From the NCBI GenBank assembly GCA_937925605.1, contig CALALV010000002.1, positions 1-64,000 on the forward strand: DNA of 64,000 nucleotides, written 5' to 3'. Positions 52,455 to 62,423 of the stretch are shown one piece after another. The number at the start of each line of letters is the position of its first letter. The first letter of the stretch is position 1. Origin of the DNA: an uncultured Woeseia sp. (GTDB taxonomy: Bacteria > Pseudomonadota > Gammaproteobacteria > Steroidobacterales > Woeseiaceae). The notes beneath the pieces were generated by a model. That model saw only the letters and a program-made list of their open reading frames with translations. It was not told the DNA's origin and made no database searches. The translations under genes were made by a program, and so were the position numbers.

Positions 52455-55400
52455 ATGCACTGGCGTAAATTAGCTTTCCCCGCAATTGCCGTTCTCGGCG
52501 TGGTTTCGGCTCTACTGCTGGTCGGCCCGTTCCGGCAAGAACCGTTGCCGTTCACGATGTCACGGGCGGTGGCGGACGATCTTCAGAAGAACTTCGAGCA
52601 TTTCTTTACGGTGCCGGCCAAGAAGAATGATGTATGTGGCGTCGACGTGCTAAGTCGGCATTCACTGGCGTCCGCTTTACATGGGCTTTCGGATTCGTCA
52701 CGAGCGTTCCTCGGACTGAGCTTCGGAACTAGTAAGTCGCTCGATGCCTACTTTGATCGGGAACTCCCACAGTACGTTGAGCATCGAAAGCAGGCCATCT
52801 CTCGGGAGGAAAAATCCTCGGGCGATCCGAATATCGCAGACTTGCTGCAGAAGCTCATATCGCAGCAGCAGCTCGATTGCGAGCTACGACGTGAGCTCAT
52901 ATTCTCGTTGGATCGATCGTTTCCTGAGCCACTTGCCAGTCAACTGGACCGGGATATGTCGAAAGCACTCGAACGGTCAGGTCGTTCTTGGCTGCTCGAC
53001 GCGACGAATACCCGAGACTACGCCGCACCCGCCGGACCGACATCGATACTGTTCAGCTACTTTCAACTGGCCGTGATGGTTGCTGGCGCCTATCAGGAGC
53101 TCGAAGCGCATATCGATTCGATTGAGGGGAACGCAGCAGAGGAAGCGCTGGTTCCTTCCTTTCTTCCTGTCCGCGGAAACTTCGCTGGTAGCCAGTTTCA
53201 GGTCGAATGGCGGCATTTGAACGCGGAAGTGCCCGACCATGTCATGTTTGTGCCCGCGGGTAAAACCGAAATTTTGGTGAGACCGGATGGTAGCAGTCTC
53301 CATCTGCACGCGTCGGTCGTGTTGCGGGGTGAGCTATTCAGTATGGGAGGAAGCATTGGCATGCGCAGGAGGCTCGCTGCAAATGTTTACTTTCCCACGA
53401 TGCTGGTTTGCCGTGGAATTGGGGACCGGAAGCCACTATGCAGTCTGCAGCCGGTTGGAGATCGGTACGACGTAGTCGATGCAGCGGCGCTCCTCCGGTC
53501 TGAGTGGGTGGGCCCGGAGACTTCAAGAATCCTTCAGAGCTATGAGCTCTCAGGTGTGTCCGGCAGGCTGGACTCCAGTGCTTCACTAATTCTGGAGCCC
53601 GAGTTCAGCCTATTGCTCGGCAACCTGCGAGTGCGGTCGGGCCCGATCTCCGCAACGTCCTCCTCCGAACTAGTGGAGAAGGCGGCCGAGCAATTGTTTG
53701 CGAACACCGCCAAATTGTCCCGCCGAGTGTCCGTGGGCGATGCGGATTACAGCGTCGTTGCCTTCAATCGATACAAGGTGCAGCCGCTCCGGTTTGACGT
53801 CCATGCGGTGAAACTCGACTCAGGCTCGGTGCACCGGCTGGAAATTGCGTCGCGCAGCGGTTTGGCGCAGCTCACAGATCACGGCGTGCCTGAACGATTC
53901 AGATTCTACGATGCCCTGGACGGTGGAAGTGATGTGTGGCTCGGACCGTCGGAGACGCTACCCAGTAGCGTCCCAGCGTTGGACGCTAAATACCGGTCCG
54001 CGATCAGTGAACTTCTGGAGCGGAGAGGCATCTCGAAGGAGCTTGCCGATTACATCGAGTTCGCTCGGTACTCACATGGGGAGCCTTGCGAATGGTTCTC
54101 CTTTGATACCAAGGGTGCGTTGCTACCTGACGAACTATGCCGCTATATCGGCAATGAATTAGGCGAGGACCTGTTGAGTGTTCTCAAGCGTGCAGAGGAA
54201 GTACACGCGCTAACTAAGGATTTGGGCTTGGTCTACCGGAGCTGGCGTGATGTGGTATTCGGGCTATCCGATACCTACAGCATTCAGCACCCTCACCCTA
54301 GAAACCTCGCCGAGGCGCTCTTCGGCGGTGTGGGGCAAAGAGACTTTCGTGCGGCGTCGCAACAGGCGCTTAGAAATGCGCTCTTTGGTGGAGTGGCGTA
54401 TAAGCCCGACAGAGAACTTGAAGGGCTGGTCAACAGGTACTGTGAGAGTATTTCCGAAGTCGCGGGAAGCTGCCACGTCGAGTCGACGCCCTGGTACCGC
54501 CGCTGGTTAGATTCATTGGTGGGCTTAGTCGCCGTCAGCAGCAGCCACGCCGCGGGGATCGCTGATTCGAGAATCACCGACGACCAGGCTGAAGCCGTTA
54601 AGTCGGCCCTCTCTAAGCTCGACACAGATCTGCCCGAGTGTGGCGACCAAGTTCACCTCGCCCTGGCGAACTCCGTTCATGTGACTCTAGCGGCAAGTTC
54701 ATCAGGCTGTTTAGATGATCGGGTGCCGGTGCTGACGGATGCCTTCCTTATCGAGGGAAGCGGAAAACCGGAGTTCCTGACCAGTGTGCCCTACTACTTC
54801 TGGCGGGAGCTGGACGGCAAATCGCCAACGGATGTACGAGCCACCGAGCTCGGGACCTTGAGACGTAAACTACTCTCGATCGCCTACCAGGCAAAAATTC
54901 ATGCGATCTCCTCCCTCGACGCCACCACTCAAGAGTATGAGGCTCACCTAAGTGCCGCTGGTGCGGTAGGCCGTGGCGGGTCGTTCGGTGTCGGTGAGAT
55001 CGAGCCTCAGGATCTTCTCTTCGGTAGTGGTGTGTTTACGGAGCTGCTTGAAAGTGCCGTATGCGGCGGCGCAAGAGCAGCATGCGGCGAAGCTGGTTCC
55101 GGCGGACTGACCATACGGACAGCAAACGGCAGCACACTAAGGTTTGACGGCATCAACGAGATCTCGTTGGAAGTAGGCCGAAGCGTCATTCACTCGGCAA
55201 CGGAGGCAGCGGTAATTTCCGATGTACCCGCGGAGACTCAAGAGAGATTACCCGCGCTCGAGTTTCCGGAGATGGACACGCAGCTCGAATCACTACTCGA
55301 TCAGCTACGAACGGGTCACCATGTCTTGGATGTCGATCCTGAGACGATGATGATTAGCGGCTACAATGTGCTGGCGGGAACTGACTTCGGTCCGGTCGAT

Positions 55401-58400
55401 TACCAGGGCCTGCTAGGAGTCTGGCGGTCGCTGCGTGAGTCCGTGACAAAGCCGCTGACGAAGATGCTCGCTGAGCTAACGGTGGCGGAGGACGCGGGGA
55501 AGTTCGAAGTCTCTGTTGAGGGCGGTCCGAACAAGCCCGGCGCTTCGATCGCGATAAGCTTCGACGGTCAGCCCGTGACGTGGGATCGCGATTGCGGGGA
55601 GTTCGGCGTGTCGCCCAACGCGCATCCAGTCAACGTTTTCGCCGAGATTTACCGCTGTCTGCCGGTCGATTTGAAGCAACACATTCTTGGGCGGATTCTT
55701 GAACTCTACGAGACGGAGTTCGGGCCGGTTGGCGTGGCGATCCGCTTGATTGATTCCGATTCGCGGTACGTCTACGCAACAGGCGAAGACGATTTGGACC
55801 AGATACTGGTCGACCAAGGCCTGCCATATCTCGCACAGGTAAAGTTCGTTCTAGATTCTATCGTCAGGAACAGAACCTGCCCGATTGAGAGTTCGCAAGT
55901 GCGGCAGGCGCTCAGAACGGCTGAGCCGTTTTTCTCACTTCGCGGGCAGCCTGGGACAGCTCAGCCGCGGCCTGGCCTCCTCTTGCCGATGTTCGCCTGC
56001 AGCACGCCCACCATCGACAATAGGCAAATTCAGAGATCTATCGAGTTCACGCTACGGGCCACCTGGGCTGGGGATGAGCGGACTGAGAGTACTTTGGCGT
56101 TTTCCGGCGGCGCCGTCGTCTCGCCCGACACTATTGAGGAGCTTGTCGAGACTACCGCGGAGAGCATGGGCATTGGAGGCGAGTTGAGTCTCTGGCGTGT
56201 TTACCTGCCGCTCGTCAGCAAGGACATCAACCTGCAGTCGCCTCCCGGTATGCCGGAGCTGATCCAACTAATACACCAAGGGCGACCCATCATCGACCGA
56301 TACATCCGGTTGGAATCGATCAGGACATCCGTCGATGTAATCTCGAATGACGTTCGGAATCAATTTACCCGTTGGGAAAAGCGTGGAGGCGATGCCTCCC
56401 TCGTACAGCAGTTTCTGGCGACCGTTCCCAATGACCAGAGCCTGAAGCTGAACTGTGACGATCTGCAATCGGTCTGCTACCTGACGTACAGAGACAAATA
56501 CCGGTTGCCTTTGTCGCTTGGACGCCTGACTTCCGAAGTGTTGCGGGCGGCGTCGGCCGACGTCGAGTCGGGGAGTATTCGAGCTGAGATCGAGAACGCC
56601 CTCACAACCACGGTGCTCAAATTCATTGGCGATTCCGTTGCCGATGATTACGGAATAGAACCACCCATTGGTGCTGATAGTAAGTCCATGGATCTGAGGG
56701 GGATTGCATGCGGCAATCCGATCGGGCTCGACGCCGTGAATGTCTGGAAAGTCGAATCCACAGTGCGGTCCCTGATCGGCAGTTGCCTTGAGGTCGGGAA
56801 GCGTAAACTCCTGAGGCTCCTCTCCGAGGAGTCGACCGATTCGCCCCGCAGCGCTGTTTCGTGGATCTGGGACCAGGGTAGCAGCGTAAGTGTGACCCAC
56901 CGCCCACCGGCGGTGACGCTGCACCTGTCGAATTCCGATTCTCCGGTATGCGCTGTCGAGTTAGGCCTGGAGAGCATTCGAAGTGGTGATACGCTGCCGG
57001 CCACCGTTGAGGGGCAGGTAGGGGATTGCTTTGCAGCGTTTGCGGCGACGGTTGCCGGGCACTTGTCGAGCCGCACCGGTCTGGAAGTAAGTTTCGAGCA
57101 GGATGGAGCAGCGCCGCGAGGCGAGTTCTCGGTCAAGTACGGAGGTGAGCGCTATCCGCTAGACAGCAGCTTGCTGGCCGATCCGAAGACTGTGCTCTCC
57201 TTTGTCGAAAGTTATATCGCCAACGAAAGTGTTCCGAAAAGTACCGAGGACGCAGTTGCCAAACTGCGATCCGCTTTCGGTCCGTGGGTAGAGGTATCTG
57301 TCGGCCGCGATGAGATTCCTGTGAACGTCGACGGGAACGTGGTCTACACGGTAAGCAGGTCGACGCTAGAACGGCAGCACATGCTCGAGATGGCGCGCGT
57401 CGCGGCGTCGATAGTGGCAGCGCGGATTGATATTGACGGGCTGGAATGTAATGGCGTCGATTGCCGTCTCACAGTGCCGGGCGGCGCGACTCTCAGGCTC
57501 AATCTCCTGCGAGATTTTAGGCGGCCTGAGGTTCTCAGCCGGAGAATCGCAGCGGAACTGGAACGCGTTGTCCGCAATTCGGTAGTAACCGCGGGCCCGG
57601 TCACCTGCACCTACTCAGTGTGTACCTTCCACCACGGTGGAGAGAGCATTGAGGTACCGATGGACGCTGTACTGGAAGACCCTGTAGGGGTCGTCGCCTC
57701 TATCGTGGAATCCCCTGCCGCGGTTCGTGCACTGCAGGAGTTACCTTTCGTACAGGATGTACGTTACCTGCGGGATCGCACGGTGTCGATGAGCTTCCTT
57801 GGTCAGCCGTTGCAGATCAGGTTCGACGAAGTAGGCGCTGACAATCTGTTGCGGATCGTTGGCGGAGCCTTTAGGGACAGATTCAAAAGGCTAGCGGATG
57901 CGGAGTGCCAGAACTACCTACTTAGTATTCCAGATCGACGGTTCGGCGTGTTTGAGATCTCCGGCATCAAGGTTTCCTGCATTGCCCAGGCACCACGAGT
58001 CAGCTTCACAGTAATTGGCGAGTCAGGTGGTTACAAGCAATCGTTTTCGGACCTAACAGCAGATGAGATCCAGGATCTGGAATCGACGCTCCGAGCAGGC
58101 GTGGAACAGTTCGTCGAGAGCGGCCTCAGAAACGAGTGGGCGGCAAAACGATCGCAACTCGAATCCGCGCTCAATTCTCGGCTGGGTGTTTATGGTCCGT
58201 ACGCCGTCTCGTTCCCGGAAAGCATCGGAGGTGAAACCCGGCTGCTGAAGAGCGGCGTCCAGATGGCGGTGTTCGGTGCCGGAGATTTGAAACGGGTGCT
58301 TTTCGACGTCGGTCCCCTGGTCGAACGCGTTGCGCGTGATTTCCTAATGCAAAAATTGAGCGCTTTCCTGAGCGCTCCAGATAGTGTCACTGCAACCTGC

Positions 58401-61400
58401 AGCTCCATCTGCCGCATCGCGTTCGAGGTAAGCGGCGAGGTCTTCACGCTAGAGATCGGCGGAGATACGACGCCGGATGAGATCGCGAGTGACTTGTGGA
58501 GATACCTCCTCCAGCGTGAATCTGTCAGACAGAAGATCACCGGCATCGTCCGAGATGCGCTCCCTGTCAGCGAGCACATTGAGTTTGCGGGCGACCACCT
58601 GGTGATCTCGGTGTTTGGTGTGCGCGAAGCGCTCTATCTGAATGCGGTCGACCGTCCAGAAGAACTCGGAAAGTCTCTGGAGGGAATTGCAGCGAAAGGT
58701 GTGGTCGCCTACCTGAGCCGCAACCTCCAATCGATTGACCCCGGATTGCGTGCAGAGCTCCAGGGCAGCTCGGTATCGGTGTACCTTGCCAACAATCCGC
58801 ACCCGCTGATCGCGGCGGTCTCGATCGAAAGGCTTCGGAAGAGGCCTGACGAAGTCATCAGGGACGTGCTGCTCGAAGTGGCGGGGTCCCAGCTCAACGA
58901 TGCGGTCAACGATAGGGTCGTCGAAGGCCTGGAGGTTGTGCTTCGAAGCGTCTCCCCCCGGTTGCAGATGAAGCATCAACGTTATGGGGCAAACCACACG
59001 CTTGCCATCCACTACGTGAGCCGGGATCGAAGCGTCCTACCGATCTACGTACAGGAGATTCAGGCCGCCGATGCAGACTGGTATCCAGCTCTGATAGAGA
59101 CCGTAACCAGAAAGGTTGCGATATACGCAGCCCAGGATGCCCTTTTGACGGTCGGTCGTACTCAGGTCGCCAACATCTGCAGCAGTCTCGATCGCGTAGC
59201 ACTCAGCTTTCCGAGTCCAATTGTTTTGAACTGCGCCGATGGCGGACAGCTTAGGGGTGAGTTCGAGCTGCTGGGACGACCGTTTGTTATCTCGGGAGGA
59301 ATAGAGCTCAGACCCGATGGAACCGCGGGAGACCTGTTGCCCGATATCGATTACCAAAATCTGCAAATAGTTCCGAGTTTGGAGAGTGTTTTCCACGAAG
59401 TCTATGGTGACTACCTGCCAGATCTTCAGATCACCAAAATCGACGTGAGAGAGCGAGCAATTTCGATCGAGATGAGCTACTTCGTAAGTCAGCTCGGAAT
59501 TCGGGCGAGCGGTACCCTCGTGCTGTCAAGATCGGGACTAGAGACGAAGCTGGACTTCTCGCCGGAAGACTGGATTCGCTCTGAAACCTGCCACTACCTC
59601 AGCAAATACATTATGGATCATCCCCAAACACTTGGCGGAATTTACGAAAATATGTTTGTTGCGGCGGACCCGACCTGTAGCGCCAGCGGTGATCTGAACG
59701 TCCCCATCATCGTGGTGCTGAACACGGAGTTCGGAAGTCTCGAAGTGCCGGGCGGGGTCACGGTCGCCTGGGACGGTGGTTTGTCCGCGTATATCAACAC
59801 CAACGGCCTGCTGTCATTCGAAGCGGCGCTCAAGAGCTATCTCGGCGGTATCAACGTGGGCGGAACCGAACTGATAGCACCTTACTATCTCTTTGAAGAC
59901 GGCCAGCTGGCGGTCTTTCTCAGGAGCCGCATCGAGACTGATTTCCTCGAGGGTGCGGGGTCTATTTCCGCGGAATACGCCATTAGCCAGAAGGGCCTCG
60001 ACATTCGCGGCAGTATTGAATTCGTCTCAGATCAGTGGATCGATCTCGAGAAGCTGTCGATTGGACGGTTTGGACTAAGTCTCAACCCTGAGCTCAGAGA
60101 GTTGTCCTTGCTCGGATCTGCAACGGTATCCCCAGGAGATTTGAATGGCGATATAGCGCGATTCAACGGTAGGGCCACGATCCCGCTCGATAAGGTCACT
60201 TTCATCCGACTGACGGGAGAATTATGGGCCAAGCCGACCGGTGCGATGTCCAGAGGGTCCGCTTGTATCGGGGAGGCGGATGGTTGTCGGATCACGGACG
60301 AAGCGCCGGGTACCGACCTCGTGGATGTGAGCCTAACTCAGGGAATTCCAGGTCTCGAGCTCGTCCAACTAAACGGCAATCTGCGCATCAAGAACCATCC
60401 TAAGGAGTTCATCCGAGTATCCGCCGACGCTACGATGCTCGGAGCCAGACTTGCCGAGGCGAAGCTAAGGCTGGGCAAGGATTTCTCGGGCGAGTTCTCG
60501 TCGTCTGCAGATCTGAAGCTTCTGGAAATCTCCGGCGATGTCTCGGTGATGCCAGGCCTGATTCTGGATGGCTTTGCGTTCAGCGGTGAAGTTGAAGGTC
60601 TGATTCTGGTATCCGGCAAAGCGGCGATCGATGCTGGTGTCTCAGCCACGATCGACCCCAAAGGTGCGCTCGACTTCGTGCCGAAGTTCAGTGTCACGGT
60701 GGAAGACTTCTCCGAGCTAACGGAGGTCCTTCTGGCGCTGCTGAATTTGGATCCAACCCAGCTCGATCTGAATGCTTTTAGGGATGCAAGGCTGGGAGCA
60801 GGGGGCGGTAACGGCGGTTCACCGAGCCAGGGTGGCAGCGACGGCGGGTCGGACGGTAAGAGTCAGGAAAGGGCAGCGTCCGTTCCTCCTCCGGTTGTGC
60901 CACCTGCCGAGGTTAACGCACTTAATATTCTCTACGAGCGTGTGTCGATTCGCGGCGACTGCACGTGGACCGAAACGTATGACTGTTCCACTTTTCTAGT
61001 CTTCAAAACCTGTGACGAGGATCGGCAAGACGGCCACGTACCGGTGGATAACCAGGTCGCAGAGTTCTTCTCGCTGAGTAGGAGCTGCAGGAGGCCAGGT
61101 GGATATTCGTTTGTCGATAACTACAGGCGCGCCCTGCAGACGAACGGCTACTCACTGTCCCGCAAGGGGGACGGGAACTTTACGGTGCATCATAGTGGCG
61201 GTCACATCACGTTGCTGGACATCAGAGGCTCGTTCAAAGACGAAAGATACCTGTTTGCGGTGCCGTACATGGAGCCTGGTCGGCTCGCAGTGGTTCACGA
61301 CGCAGCTGGCAACTTCAGTGTGCTGAAGCAGGGTGATCCGATACCTGCTCACAGATCTTTCTCTGGGATCGAAGACGCCCGAAATCTGCCGAGACTTGAT

Positions 61401-62423
61401 CTCTTTCGTCAGGCTTATCAGGACACAGAGGAGTTGGCGGACCATAAGAAGTTGCTGCTCGGCAAGCTGGCGCGGTCGAGGCTTGCGGATGTTTCTTTCT
61501 CGGAGGATGCGATTCTGCTCGATGATGGTCGGCTGGCGCTCCTTGAGATCATCCGCCCTGGAGTTCGCAGCGAGAACCAAGCGAAGCTGGTGCTATCCGC
61601 CAATGGTGGCAGTTCCAGCTTCCAGGTGTTTTCGAGAACGCCACTGTTCGATGGGTTGCGCGACCGTGTTGGCGGCGCGCCTGTTGAGCGGCTTCTGAGC
61701 GCGCTCGATTGCCCTCCTTCGGAGACATTTGCGAATGACTGCGGAGCGGTGGTCGATCTGGAAAGTCACCTCCTTTTCTTCGCGACCTATGATCTTAAGA
61801 ACGGGGCCCCAGCAGTTATTTTTGATAAGCATGATGCGAGCAGCAAACTGGGCACCTGGCAGCTGTCAGGCTTAGCGGCTCGTGCACGGGACCAGTTCGG
61901 ATTTGAGGGTCTGTTGACGGAAAATGGAAACTTCCATGAGTGGGATACCTACCTGCAGACGGTACTCGAGAAGGCGGCTCCGGATGATGGCTTTTTCCTC
62001 ATGGTCGGCGCTCCTAAGTGTGAAATTGTCGGTGCTGCCGGTGCGTCTGGGCGCTGCGTGCTGCCGGACTTTGCCGAGCACGTGGCAGAAATCAGGAACG
62101 AGCGGGTACGTTTCGGCTTTCTCAGCGGAGCGGGCGTAGATGCGCAGATTTCTCTGCATTCCCGTTATCCCTCGACCCAGGGTCCTTACTGTTTCCAATC
62201 AGCTGAGGTTACCAAGCTGCAGGATTTCTGGAGTAAGAAGACCTTCTCCAACGAGACCCGGTCTGAAGTGATTCATGGGTCGACGGAGTTCAAGCCTCAA
62301 GAACTCATCGAGAACATCCTGGACGAGGGCTGGGCGTCGCCACGTAATGATAACGAACTCTGGTGGGCAAATCCGCTCACCTACTTTGAAGTGACGAGCG
62401 GAGAAAATCTATGCACCAGGTAA
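52455..62423 (+). CDS. Giant exported protein (3322 aa), repeats of beta-alpha modules, proton-channel partner
   Basis: Exported protein of about 360 kDa, unrecognised. An N-terminal signal-anchor helix (LAFPAIAVLGVVSALLLVGPF, residues 6-26) places the bulk in the periplasm. Residues about 1000-2250 appear to be a series of about ten modules, each with a short beta-hairpin carrying 'G' turns (YGGERYPL, VDGNVVYTV, HHGGESIEV, FLGQPLQIRF, VSGEVFTLEI) then a helix beginning near D/R-P..V. Several hairpins carry close Cys pairs: C1334/C1341, C1665/C1670, C1718/C1723, C1982/C1986. Residues about 2250-2780 are long alternating beta strands reminiscent of AsmA/TamB-type grooves. A Gly/Ser linker (about 2781-2806) and a C-terminal domain of about 500 aa follow. 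The last 13 bases overlap the MotA/ExbB-like gene. GC is lower than the backbone. Confidence 0.9.
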   Translation: MHWRKLAFPAIAVLGVVSALLLVGPFRQEPLPFTMSRAVADDLQKNFEHFFTVPAKKNDVCGVDVLSRHSLASALHGLSDSSRAFLGLSFGTSKSLDAYFDRELPQYVEHRKQAISREEKSSGDPNIADLLQKLISQQQLDCELRRELIFSLDRSFPEPLASQLDRDMSKALERSGRSWLLDATNTRDYAAPAGPTSILFSYFQLAVMVAGAYQELEAHIDSIEGNAAEEALVPSFLPVRGNFAGSQFQVEWRHLNAEVPDHVMFVPAGKTEILVRPDGSSLHLHASVVLRGELFSMGGSIGMRRRLAANVYFPTMLVCRGIGDRKPLCSLQPVGDRYDVVDAAALLRSEWVGPETSRILQSYELSGVSGRLDSSASLILEPEFSLLLGNLRVRSGPISATSSSELVEKAAEQLFANTAKLSRRVSVGDADYSVVAFNRYKVQPLRFDVHAVKLDSGSVHRLEIASRSGLAQLTDHGVPERFRFYDALDGGSDVWLGPSETLPSSVPALDAKYRSAISELLERRGISKELADYIEFARYSHGEPCEWFSFDTKGALLPDELCRYIGNELGEDLLSVLKRAEEVHALTKDLGLVYRSWRDVVFGLSDTYSIQHPHPRNLAEALFGGVGQRDFRAASQQALRNALFGGVAYKPDRELEGLVNRYCESISEVAGSCHVESTPWYRRWLDSLVGLVAVSSSHAAGIADSRITDDQAEAVKSALSKLDTDLPECGDQVHLALANSVHVTLAASSSGCLDDRVPVLTDAFLIEGSGKPEFLTSVPYYFWRELDGKSPTDVRATELGTLRRKLLSIAYQAKIHAISSLDATTQEYEAHLSAAGAVGRGGSFGVGEIEPQDLLFGSGVFTELLESAVCGGARAACGEAGSGGLTIRTANGSTLRFDGINEISLEVGRSVIHSATEAAVISDVPAETQERLPALEFPEMDTQLESLLDQLRTGHHVLDVDPETMMISGYNVLAGTDFGPVDYQGLLGVWRSLRESVTKPLTKMLAELTVAEDAGKFEVSVEGGPNKPGASIAISFDGQPVTWDRDCGEFGVSPNAHPVNVFAEIYRCLPVDLKQHILGRILELYETEFGPVGVAIRLIDSDSRYVYATGEDDLDQILVDQGLPYLAQVKFVLDSIVRNRTCPIESSQVRQALRTAEPFFSLRGQPGTAQPRPGLLLPMFACSTPTIDNRQIQRSIEFTLRATWAGDERTESTLAFSGGAVVSPDTIEELVETTAESMGIGGELSLWRVYLPLVSKDINLQSPPGMPELIQLIHQGRPIIDRYIRLESIRTSVDVISNDVRNQFTRWEKRGGDASLVQQFLATVPNDQSLKLNCDDLQSVCYLTYRDKYRLPLSLGRLTSEVLRAASADVESGSIRAEIENALTTTVLKFIGDSVADDYGIEPPIGADSKSMDLRGIACGNPIGLDAVNVWKVESTVRSLIGSCLEVGKRKLLRLLSEESTDSPRSAVSWIWDQGSSVSVTHRPPAVTLHLSNSDSPVCAVELGLESIRSGDTLPATVEGQVGDCFAAFAATVAGHLSSRTGLEVSFEQDGAAPRGEFSVKYGGERYPLDSSLLADPKTVLSFVESYIANESVPKSTEDAVAKLRSAFGPWVEVSVGRDEIPVNVDGNVVYTVSRSTLERQHMLEMARVAASIVAARIDIDGLECNGVDCRLTVPGGATLRLNLLRDFRRPEVLSRRIAAELERVVRNSVVTAGPVTCTYSVCTFHHGGESIEVPMDAVLEDPVGVVASIVESPAAVRALQELPFVQDVRYLRDRTVSMSFLGQPLQIRFDEVGADNLLRIVGGAFRDRFKRLADAECQNYLLSIPDRRFGVFEISGIKVSCIAQAPRVSFTVIGESGGYKQSFSDLTADEIQDLESTLRAGVEQFVESGLRNEWAAKRSQLESALNSRLGVYGPYAVSFPESIGGETRLLKSGVQMAVFGAGDLKRVLFDVGPLVERVARDFLMQKLSAFLSAPDSVTATCSSICRIAFEVSGEVFTLEIGGDTTPDEIASDLWRYLLQRESVRQKITGIVRDALPVSEHIEFAGDHLVISVFGVREALYLNAVDRPEELGKSLEGIAAKGVVAYLSRNLQSIDPGLRAELQGSSVSVYLANNPHPLIAAVSIERLRKRPDEVIRDVLLEVAGSQLNDAVNDRVVEGLEVVLRSVSPRLQMKHQRYGANHTLAIHYVSRDRSVLPIYVQEIQAADADWYPALIETVTRKVAIYAAQDALLTVGRTQVANICSSLDRVALSFPSPIVLNCADGGQLRGEFELLGRPFVISGGIELRPDGTAGDLLPDIDYQNLQIVPSLESVFHEVYGDYLPDLQITKIDVRERAISIEMSYFVSQLGIRASGTLVLSRSGLETKLDFSPEDWIRSETCHYLSKYIMDHPQTLGGIYENMFVAADPTCSASGDLNVPIIVVLNTEFGSLEVPGGVTVAWDGGLSAYINTNGLLSFEAALKSYLGGINVGGTELIAPYYLFEDGQLAVFLRSRIETDFLEGAGSISAEYAISQKGLDIRGSIEFVSDQWIDLEKLSIGRFGLSLNPELRELSLLGSATVSPGDLNGDIARFNGRATIPLDKVTFIRLTGELWAKPTGAMSRGSACIGEADGCRITDEAPGTDLVDVSLTQGIPGLELVQLNGNLRIKNHPKEFIRVSADATMLGARLAEAKLRLGKDFSGEFSSSADLKLLEISGDVSVMPGLILDGFAFSGEVEGLILVSGKAAIDAGVSATIDPKGALDFVPKFSVTVEDFSELTEVLLALLNLDPTQLDLNAFRDARLGAGGGNGGSPSQGGSDGGSDGKSQERAASVPPPVVPPAEVNALNILYERVSIRGDCTWTETYDCSTFLVFKTCDEDRQDGHVPVDNQVAEFFSLSRSCRRPGGYSFVDNYRRALQTNGYSLSRKGDGNFTVHHSGGHITLLDIRGSFKDERYLFAVPYMEPGRLAVVHDAAGNFSVLKQGDPIPAHRSFSGIEDARNLPRLDLFRQAYQDTEELADHKKLLLGKLARSRLADVSFSEDAILLDDGRLALLEIIRPGVRSENQAKLVLSANGGSSSFQVFSRTPLFDGLRDRVGGAPVERLLSALDCPPSETFANDCGAVVDLESHLLFFATYDLKNGAPAVIFDKHDASSKLGTWQLSGLAARARDQFGFEGLLTENGNFHEWDTYLQTVLEKAAPDDGFFLMVGAPKCEIVGAAGASGRCVLPDFAEHVAEIRNERVRFGFLSGAGVDAQISLHSRYPSTQGPYCFQSAEVTKLQDFWSKKTFSNETRSEVIHGSTEFKPQELIENILDEGWASPRNDNELWWANPLTYFEVTSGENLCTR

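Noticed and set aside
52271..52468. A 65-codon frame just before the giant gene
   Set aside because: No ribosome site, no recognisable content, and it overlaps the giant gene's start in another frame.
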